From Anastrepha obliqua (lineage: Eukaryota; Arthropoda; Insecta; Diptera; Tephritidae), in the NCBI RefSeq assembly GCF_027943255.1, contig NC_072895.1, forward strand, positions 29,858,001 to 29,922,000: a stretch of 64,000 bases of DNA, in the 5' to 3' direction. Below are positions 56,495 through 64,000 of this stretch, piece by piece (within the stretch, counting starts at the first letter, position 1; every line of letters starts with the position of its first letter). The notes under the pieces were generated by a model. That model saw only the letters and a list, made by a program, of their open reading frames with translations, was not told where the DNA came from and made no database searches. Both the position numbers and the translations under genes were made by a program.

Positions 56495-56955
56495 TAAATT
56501 TGCGTGTTTAGATTTTCTCCACTACGCCAGAACAAACTCTTTCGTAAATTCAAAAGAAAAACTAAAGAATCTATTCATTTTTTGAAGTTGGACAAGGCTT
56601 ATTTTCAACAAGACGGCGCTACGTGCCACACAAGCAACGAAACCATTGATCTTTTACGGGAAAAGTTTCCGGCCAGTGTTATCTCTCGATGAGGTGATCA
56701 CAATTGGCCACCGAGATCTTGTGATTTAACACCTTGTGACTTTTTCTTTGGAGCTACGTGAAAGAGAAGGTCTACGCCAACAGCCCAGGTTCGATTCAAG
56801 ACCTCAAAGATGGAATTCGTGAAGCTATCAAGGACATAGGGCAGCCACTTTGCAATTTGGTTATGGAAAATTTCATGAAAATGATATTGTTCTGTAAGTT
56901 TGGTCGTGGTGGTCTTTTGCCTGATGTTATTTTCCACTATAGCATTTTTTTTTAA
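56495..56955 (+). pseudogene. Mariner transposase fragment (second mariner group)
   Basis: Plus strand: KAYFQQDGATCHTSNETIDL (second Asp), LREKFPASVISR followed by a stop, WPPRSCDLTPCDFFFG (third Asp, then a frameshift), ERVYANSPGSIQDLKDGIRE, and the C-terminal GRGGLLPDVIFHY. The M1 element at 41140 is a relative, but the two differ clearly. It lies head to head with the previous mariner fragment. Confidence 0.8.
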
Positions 56956-56994
56956 TATCAAAATAATGCCTCTGTTTGAAAAACCCTTTAGAAT

Positions 56995-57388
56995 AAAAAA
57001 AAAACAATTTTGACAAAATGGCGCACTCTAAAAATCGGGGTTTTTCAGTTAATAAAAAAAAAACGAAATAATTGAAATCATAATATTATATGATTCTAGT
57101 GCGGTTGTTGTGAACAACATATTACAACAATTTCAGATGATTCGGTTGAATAGTTGTTTTTTGTTGTTTGACAACACCAGGCCGGAAAAAGTAATTTTGA
57201 GATAATTGAGTTTAAAGTTTGCGGTACAGAAGCGCGCGGACCGCTCTCTACCTAGTTGGGGCTGTAGAAGCTATAATATTGGGAATGTCCTCATGAAAAT
57301 TTCACAGTATATTCTTAAGATATTATACTTTCGAAATATCGAAAACCAAAAAAATCGATTTTTTGAAATTTCTAGACCACCGGGTCCA
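56995..57388 (-). mobile_element. Partial copy of TTAA MITE 1 family, reverse orientation
   Basis: The reverse complement aligns with 17965-18385: shared blocks include TTGTTGTTTGACAACACCAG, CAGATGATTCGGTTGAATAG and ATCGGGGTTTTTCAGTTA. It ends at CTAGACCACCGGGTCC, one base different from the MITE 1 terminus, and has lost the flanking TTAA. Confidence 0.8.
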
Positions 57389-57514
57389 AATCCAAAAAAA
57401 TATAACTGTTTAGTTAAGTTTTTACATAATAACTACATTTTAAATTATAAAGCCAATATAAAACCAAAATCAAAAGCTTTTTGAAGTTTCATGAAATTGA
57501 AAAAAGGTGATCTA

Positions 57515-58250
57515 GCATTCCATGAGTGATAAAAGTGTGAATTCTGCTAATGAAGCTGCTAACCTATACGCCGATTCGTTTAACTCGAATTTTAAGCATC
57601 CGTTCGATAGTTTTTGCGAGTTTGAGAATTGCATTTCGCTTTTCTTTCCTTTATCCACTGGTAATTTTATTGACAAGCGGAAATTGGCTTTTGTCGCGTG
57701 TAATTACAGACCTATTTCCAAACTTTCGACTACCTCTAAGTTATTTGAATGCATTACAAAATATGAGATGTTTTTTGCAGTCAAAATTTAATTTGTCCCA
57801 AACAGTACGGCTTTATCCCTGGTAGATCGATTGTTTTCAAATTGGCTGTCTTCTCAGAAGATTGCATAGCAGCTTTTCAGAAAGATTTCCAATTCGATGT
57901 CGTATAGGTATGCGGATTTCTTTAAGACATTTGACAGAGTTTCGCATGCGATTATTGTTAAGGAATTAGCATACCTTTGCTGCCATTTCCTATTTCTGCG
58001 TTGGTTGGAGTCCTATCTGTTTAATCGCAGATGTGTGGTTGTTGTTCACGATCATCAATCATATGCTAATATACTATTGTGTCATCTGGAGTCCCAGTAG
58101 TATTTTGGCTTCTTTTATTATTTGTTTTGTTTATCAATTACATGCATGTAAGACATTTATTTTTCACACAAAGTTCACTTTTACTAGTCATATTAATTGT
58201 GTAATTTCGACATCATATGTTTGAAGTCCTTTCTGCGGAAGCTGTTTAGA
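57515..58250 (+). pseudogene. Jockey-clade RT fragment
   Basis: Plus strand: NYRPISKLSTTSKLFECITK (RT fingers), VDRLFSNWLSSQKIA-like block, motif A YADFFKTFDRVSHAIIVKEL (Jockey DFSKAFD-type, Asp kept), FLRWLESYLFNRRCVVVVHD and a motif B remnant (SPSSILASF). Motif C is absent and the frame is broken near 57790 and 58100. Confidence 0.8.
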
Positions 58251-58393
58251 GGACGAGATGGGATCATCTCAGCTGCCTTGCTCTCGTGAGGCAAAGAATT
58301 GGACATCTAGTCTCGTACTTTTTTGCTACAACTGCGAATATTGCGGCTTTAAATATGACACAGCTGGTGAATTTCATCAGTAGCTTGAAGCGG
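58250..58393 (+). pseudogene. RNase H-type LINE 3' terminal fragment
   Basis: Plus strand: AALLSREAKN-like remnant of the CPALARQR motif, then TANIAALNMTQLVNFISSLK. Same 3' end as 20430-21220 (opposite strand). MITE 3 is inserted at its TTAA. Confidence 0.65.
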
Positions 58394-59075
58394 TTAAGGG
58401 GTTAGGGGTAGTCAGAGGCCGGAAAAAATTATGATTTTCAATAATTTTTCTTTGCTAGTCAATTGCTTTATTAGAGGAAAATAAAAACTTAGCATTAATA
58501 CATCATGCTTCGACTTGACATTGGCAAAATTCCAAAAAAAAAAAAATTAATAATTGTAAAAGTTATCGCTCTTTGTGTGGAGCCCGTTTCTCCAGAAGTC
58601 CCTTGCGGTGATCATCACAAGACCTTGGATATTCATCTGAAAAAACAAATGGAAAAAAGAAATTAGTTTTACTAATGGATAACCTTTTTTTTCAAAATTA
58701 ACTTAGGAAATATTTTCAGATTCTCGTGAAAAAAACGGACAATTAATTGTTAAAAAAATCTAAATTTTTGAAAATAAAAGCCCTTTAATCGGGCACGAGT
58801 TCTTTATGTTTTTCAAAAGCAATATAAATTTTATTGAAATCTACCAAGCTGTTTTTAAGTTACAGTGATCAGCAGTTCAAATACCATAACTTTGAGAAAG
58901 AGGATTTCAAAAGTTTGCTATCGGCTCCGGAGCACCCGAGCGCCCTTTGTTAATTGTTGAATAACTCAAAAGTATTTGTCGGATTCACTTCAAATATTCG
59001 CAGAATGTTTATACTTGAAGAAAATTCAAAACGAATCCAATTTTTTGAAAATTCTGACTACCCTTAACCCCTTAA
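58394..59075. mobile_element. TTAA MITE 3 (GGGGTTAGGGGTAGTC termini)
   Basis: TTAA at 58394-58397 and 59072-59075. Left end GGGGTTAGGGGTAGTCAGA; right end read inward GGGGTTAAGGGTAGTCAGAA, about 18 bp inverted. 682 bp, AT-rich, no coding capacity. The left flank is a LINE 3' end. Confidence 0.85.
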
Positions 59076-60145
59076 TATATTCATGAACGGTCCTCTAATC
59101 TAAAGTCGCAACTTCCTTTTTCCACCTGTTTTATTCTTTTTCTTCCTTAGCTTGAATCCATTTTTGTGCATTTAAATTTGCATAGTTTTAAATAGCATTT
59201 TAGTTCAGAAAAAAACATTAAAAATGCCAGTATTTTTTGGGTTCTATTTTTCAAAAGTTACTAAATCCAGCTCTTAAAGCAGCAAGTTGGCAACTATGAT
59301 TCTGCTCAAGGCTCGAGGTCTTATTGGGAAAAAGCGTTTGAAAGCCAATGAGTGTATTCTTAAATTCCAAAGATCTATCCTTTCGATTAAGAATAACCTA
59401 CTTTTAAACCATTTCCGCTAAAATGCAGAAAAATGGAGCAAACCCCTTAGATACAAAAGGCGCTATAGGCTCAGCATCTCGAGTATTCGTTCTGCATGAA
59501 TTCAGAAATATTGTAATTTAGGAGAAATGTATGAGACTCTCAACAAAATTGCAGTATTTGAACACTAGTCCCATTCGGAGCGGTACTAGTCCGCACGCAT
59601 ACTTTTTAGTGGATATGTCAACTACCTCAGTTTTGTTTGACTTTTGCACTCATGCAGCTTTCTTCCTCTAAGCGACGTTTTAAAGCTCTACAACCCTTCA
59701 TTTAGTTCTTGCGTTATTTAGGGGTACGTCACTTTTTAATAAGTACTCGGGTGCGCCAAGTCGTTGTTTGCTAATTAAATTAAATCAAATTTTCTGATTG
59801 CATTAAATATTTTACTGTGCAAAAGGTGTTATATCTCTTTCGAATATATTTAATATCTATAAGCAAAATATAAAGAACAGTGAAAAGCCCCTAAGCTCCT
59901 GAAGGCACTTTTGGGGTTTCCAGTGTCAATTTTTTGCTTTTGCCTTTTCTTATGTTTGATTGATTTTTTTTTTTATTATTGGGCATTGATTTTCCACCGT
60001 TTGACCAGTGAGAATTTTTATTTTTTATTTTAAAAAGTTTACATGGTAATAAAATTATTAGGCAGCAGAGGCTTCAGTGAAAAATTACTTAATTGCTTGC
60101 TTATAAATATTTAAAACCATCCGAAATAAGCGCCGATTGTTCGAT
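59076..60145. other. No gene seen
   Basis: AT-rich DNA with poly-T runs at 59960-60030. No transposon ends or exons recognised. Confidence 0.55.
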
Positions 60146-60147
60146 TT

Positions 60148-61684
60148 TCACACAGACGGCGACATTAGTGATGAAGTGATTTTCAACTTTGATATTGATT
60201 TTAGTAGTGACTGCATGTCATGCAAGTCAAGCTCTTGCATTTTGGGCAAAAAAAAGTTGGATATCATTTCACGGTAGCGCTCACCATTCACAGTTACGTT
60301 ACGATTCGCAGCATCTTTGAAGAAGTACGGTCCAATGATACCTCCAGCCCGTAAAGCCCACCAAACTGTGACCTTTTCTGGATACATTGGTAGCTCTTGC
60401 AATTTTTCTGGCTGATCTTCACTCCAAAATCGCAAATTTTGCTTATTTACGTACCCATTGATCCAAAAATGAGTTTCGTCGCTGAACACAATTTTTCGAT
60501 AAAAAAGTGGATCTTCGGCCAACTTTCCAAGAGGCCATTCACCAAAAATTCTGCGTTGCGGTAGGTCGTTAGGCTTCAATTCTTGCACCAGCTGTATTTT
60601 GAAAGGCTTCACACCTAAATCCTTTCGCAAAATGTTGCACGTTGTTAAGTAACAGAGGCCCAATTGCTGCGAACGGCGACGAATTGATAATTGATGGTCA
60701 TCATTAACACTGGCCGATACAGCTGCGATATTTTCTTCAGTTCGCACTCTACGTAAGCGTGTTGGTGGTTTGATGTCCAATAATGTAAATTTGGTTCTAA
60801 ATTTAGTCACAATAGCTCGAATAGCCTCTTCAGGGGGTCGATTAAACTGACCATAAAATGGTAGACGCGCGCGATAAACTTTCTTAAGGGGTTAGGCCAC
60901 TCTAGGATTTTCAAAATATCGAAATTTTTTTTGTTTGCTTAAAAGATGCTTTAAACTCTTTAGAATATAAAACAAAAAGTCCTATGCGTGAAAAAAATGT
61001 TTATCTCTAATATTTCGCATTTTTGCGCGAGCGCCTCTGACGTCTCTGAACCGACTATTCAAATTTAAAGCGTGTTTATCTCAAAACGTGATTTTTCAAA
61101 ACGGCAAGCAGCATAACACAAACAATTTTTAATATTTTCACTTGTAATTGTACAAGGATCTTTAGAACATTATTCCGCACTGAAATACGTACGGATTTTT
61201 TTATTAATTAATTAGAAAAATTTTTATAAACAATTAACGGTTCCATTTTAGACGAAAAATTCTACTTTTGACTTCAAACATCTGCAAAATACACAAATTT
61301 CAATATTTCTAAAATCCCGTACGTATTTCTACAGCTATACTCACGTCGATTGAGAAGAATGTTTTTAATTTGGTTTAGGTGGACATTTACGTCAGTTGTA
61401 CTGCTTGCCGTGAAGTGCCTTTTTCGCAGGGCGCGTTCAGAGATTCACTCCAAAGGCGCCATTTTGTAATATTTTTCAATAAAAATATTTGTAATTACAC
61501 TTAAATACATGCTTAATAATATACTTAAAAAGTTTTTTCCTGGCACCTTTCTTTCAATGTAAAAAAAATCCTTAAAAAACTGCTTTTTTACAGTAGCTAG
61601 AGTGGCGTAACCCCTTAACAGAACACGCATTTTTATAATAAAATTCAATGATTTGCAAGCGTTGTTCGTTTTTAAGACGATTCA
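60148..61684 (-). pseudogene. Mariner transposase split by MITE 4
   Basis: Minus strand from ATG at 61684: NRLKNEQRLQIIEFYYKNAC, then SV at the MITE junction. Coding resumes at 60883 with KVYRARLPFYGQFNR, followed by TRLRRVRTEENIAAVSAS, LAEDPLFYRKIVFSDETHFW (first Asp), VNKQNLRFWSEDQPEKLQEL, VTVWWALRAGGIIGPYFFKD and REMISNFFLPKMQELDLHDM. The part from the second Asp (QQDGATCH) onward is missing and the frame ends in unrelated sequence near 60230. Except for the MITE, the remaining frame is open across 61684-60150. A right terminal repeat (complement of AAATCACCCGTTATA, about 61788-61802) is visible; the left end is not. Confidence 0.88.
60884..61617. mobile_element. TTAA MITE 4 (GGGGTTAGGCCACTCTAG termini)
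   Basis: TTAA at 60884-60887 and 61614-61617; 734 bp including both. Left end GGGGTTAGGCCACTCTAGG; right end read inward GGGGTTACGCCACTCTAGC. Removing the insert with one TTAA restores the mariner reading frame exactly. The interior is AT-rich and non-coding, with a decayed AAAGCGTGTTTATCTCAAAA motif near 61068. Confidence 0.92.
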
Positions 61685-61804
61685 TGGTTAAATTATAGAC
61701 CAAACTGAAGATGTTTGACAGTGAAACAAAACACGAAACGTGCGTCAGCTCTTTAAACCAACTGTTTAAAAAGATAATAGCTAAAAAATCACCCGTTATA
61801 TGGT

Positions 61805-63474
61805 GCGAAGGCATTTTTAACCCAACCAAAAACAAAAAAAATCATAGTCACCGTATTTGGTTACATCAGCACCATGTGACATCTGGTGCCCGCTTCGAGG
61901 GCAACATTTCGACATGATTGCAGATATAAAAGGCGAAAGCTGCGCGCTCTGATGGCCATTACCGTAATCGTTATGATCACTGCCATTAATACGGGTATGC
62001 CAGCATACTCGTACGCGTGTCACTTTGCTTGTTTGCATTTACTTCTCATTTATTTTTAGTTGAATTTTAAGCCCATTTAAAGCAGTTGGCTGCCGCAGTC
62101 AGCAGTTGGCAGCCAGTCACTCACTCATTTAGTTAGCAAATCTATTTTTTAGCGAGGCTGATAAGATAAATCCCTTTTTTCAAGACTTCCGTATATGCAA
62201 AGTAACTTTTCAATTTGCATGCATTTATTTTTTGTTAGAAGCTTTTCTCGAGCGCTTCCCCGTAAAACTTATAAATTTACAGTGCATTGTTCTGATTTAC
62301 AACTTCTCACAACTGGTGTGGATAGGCAGGCATTCAGTACCATTCAGCGAATAGCTCTGCTGTAATGAGATTCTAATCGTCGTAGCTGCTGCTACGATGC
62401 AATGAATTTCACGATAGTCGTGCATGTAAATTTTATGCAAATAGTTTGGATACATTAATATATTATTATTTAAAAATAAATACACTCTGTACCATTTACG
62501 AATTGCATATTTCAATATGTGCACGTGTATGTGTGTGTAAGTACTAGGCACCAAGTGAAATATGCCTTTTTTTGTTAATTTTTCTAAATGCACTGCAAAT
62601 GGGTTCAATTACCAAGACCTACATACAATGTCAATCAATACAATGCTTACATATGTATGTACGTATATTTGTATGCGGATGTTGGCACTTGTAATTGAAA
62701 CCGATCTGCATAATTATGCATATCGTAAATTGTTGTAATTTCTTTGATTGGCGCAAAAAATTTATTGAACATTGAAATCAAGTGCATTACATCAAAGGGA
62801 GCTGCTTTCAATTGTTTGCGGTATTCGATGAACAAGCAATGACCGCAATCGTAGAATATGTAGCGGATGAAGCTTATGTACAAATATATCATACATACAT
62901 ATGCGCACATATTTCTCTTATGACACTAAGTGAACTGATGATGGTGTATTAAATTCCTATGAACATCTCAAGTCGGAGAATATCATGCGAGTATATCACG
63001 TAATACAAGTAAGTCGCTGCGAGAGGAATCAAAAGTAAAAGTGCAAACATTTTTATTGGAATTTGTTATTGTAGCACTCTGACTGGTTTTCCGTTCTTAA
63101 TATTTTTACAACAGTATAAGTAGCATACAATTTTTGATTTGTAGAGCATAGAATTGGTCTGTGAGACACTCAACATTTTCTGTTTTTGCTCTCTTTAGGC
63201 AACAACAGTTGGTCGTGAAATTTCATAGTAATTCACAAATACAACGATATTTGCATGAGCTAAGGCCTGTGAATTCAACAACCTTACTAACCAATTTATC
63301 CAAACATTAGGACACAAAAAGTTCGGTACTATTTGTTTTTTTATTAAATATGCGGAAAATAACTTTAAATTATTTTTTTTTACAATAAAAGAAGCACTGC
63401 CTGTCAGGGCTTACGGTTCACCCAGTTCGCTACTAAAACGGTTCTATTCGCAGACAAAATTGGCCGCATGCATT
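61805..63474. other. Low-repeat DNA, no supported gene
   Basis: No transposon recognised. A minus-strand open stretch at 62647-62900 has a more protein-like composition (PFDVMHLISMFNKFFAPIKE) than others, but no known domain and only weak splice-like borders. TA/CA microsatellites at 62520-62540 and 62645-62665. Confidence 0.5.
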
Positions 63475-63678
63475 TTTTCTACTTATAGTTGGAATGGTCT
63501 GAAAGTATTCGATGCGGTACCAGCTGGTGATAGCAGAGGAAGAGGAGAAGAACTTGACTTCACTTGATGTATCTAACTGGCGCCGGTTAGCACCAGAAAG
63601 AAACGACTGGCGCGCTTTGTTAAATTCGGCCAAAATCGCGTAAGCGGTTATCGCGCCAATCAAGAAGAAGTAGTTGGA
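63475..63678 (+). mobile_element. RTE 3' terminal fragment
   Basis: Plus strand last codons VSNWRRLAPERNDWRALLN then SAKIA-stop, followed by the 3' end AAGCGGTTATCGCGCCAATC and an AAGAAGAAG tail. Same terminus as 49833-49867 and (inverse) 38935-39048. 5'-truncated. Confidence 0.8.
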
Positions 63679-63683
63679 ATAGT

Positions 63684-63755
63684 TGCCATGGCTGAAAGAG
63701 GGGTTGGTGTGTAATTATCATTCGGAAAACGCAAAGGTTTGAAACCCCGACCACG
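63684..63755 (+). other. Possible SINE-like head with B-box motif
   Basis: GGGGTTGGTGTGTAATTATC followed 25 bases later by AGGTTTGAAACCCC, which resembles a tRNA-like A/B box arrangement. It precedes two 114-bp repeats. Weak, as the A box is poor. Confidence 0.3.
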
Positions 63756-63760
63756 ACACA

Positions 63761-63988
63761 CCAATTCTCGGCAGACGGCGGTAGTGTTCGTTGTCTCGTA
63801 AAGTATTATTCAAACAATCCAAAATTTATGTTTGTTGTCTAGCTGATAATTTACACTAAAAAATTAGTTTTTTGCCAATTCTCGGCAGACGGCGGTAGTG
63901 TTCGTTATCTCGTAAAGTAGTAATCAAACAATCCAAAATTTATGTTTGATGTCTAGCTGATAGTTCACACTAAAAAATTCGTTTGCTT
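63761..63988. repeat. 114-bp direct tandem duplication
   Basis: CCAATTCTCGGCAGACGGCG starts at 63761 and 63875. The two units differ at only a few positions (TTGTCTCGT/TTATCTCGT, TTGTTGTCTAG/TTGATGTCTAG, ATAATTTACA/ATAGTTCACA). The window ends just after the second unit, so the array may continue. Confidence 0.9.
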
Positions 63989-64000
63989 TTTTGTTGTTGT

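Overview
This is euchromatic DNA from a brachyceran fly, most likely a true fruit fly (Tephritidae). The evidence is AT-rich non-coding DNA with CA/TA microsatellites, abundant mariner and Tc1 relics, several non-LTR retrotransposon clades, and a tRNA-derived SINE of a kind I know from tephritid genomes. Almost nothing in the window is host coding sequence. I recognise one host exon with confidence: the first coding exon of tungus (tun), which encodes protein N-terminal glutamine amidohydrolase. It is on the minus strand at 46128-46186 and ends in a perfect GTGAGT donor. Exon 2 is not visible, so everything from 46127 down to base 1 is intron 1 (at least 46 kb). Bases above 46186 are the 5'UTR and upstream DNA of the gene.

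Layout. 1-1.9 kb: a mosaic of a maT/Tc1-like transposase end and a mariner carrying two other fragments. 1.9-4.1 kb: a satellite block with AACAC then AACAT pentamers, a ~380-bp compound repeat and a 20-bp minisatellite, bounded by an inverted 13-mer. 5-9.8 kb: SINEs and broken LINEs. 9.8-11.9 kb: low-repeat DNA. 11.9-17 kb: two minus-strand RT/RNase H LINEs; the second is a well-preserved I-like insertion with a (TAA)n tail and a 16-bp target-site duplication. 18-19.9 kb: two TTAA-bounded MITEs and a SINE. 20.4-28.9 kb: LINE, Tc1 and transposase relics. 29.3-34.9 kb: a short MITE, a TIR-bounded mariner and LINEs meeting tail to tail. 36.4-45.2 kb: a second I-like copy, an R1-clade relic, two mariners, a LINE with a long open RT frame, and a SINE. 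45.2-48.9 kb: the tun exon and upstream region. 48.9-52.6 kb: an RTE insertion and LINE relics. 54.5-61.8 kb: three more TTAA MITEs and several mariners. 61.8-64 kb: low-repeat DNA ending in an RTE 3' end and a 114-bp tandem duplication.

How the parts relate. No element looks autonomous: each recognisable transposase or reverse transcriptase is truncated, frameshifted, internally deleted or missing a catalytic residue. The nesting gives relative ages: mariner within SINE within LINE at 44.3-45.2 kb, MITE within mariner at 60.9-61.6 kb, mini-mariner within MITE at 54.5-55.6 kb, and RTE within a duplicated host segment at 48.9-49.9 kb. The SINE 3' end matches the RTE 3' end, which suggests RTE mobilised it. 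The best candidate for an under-described system is the set of five MITEs flanked by TTAA and starting with GGGG or GRGGG. Their interiors differ but their termini are related, which suggests several families served by one TTAA-specific transposase not present here.
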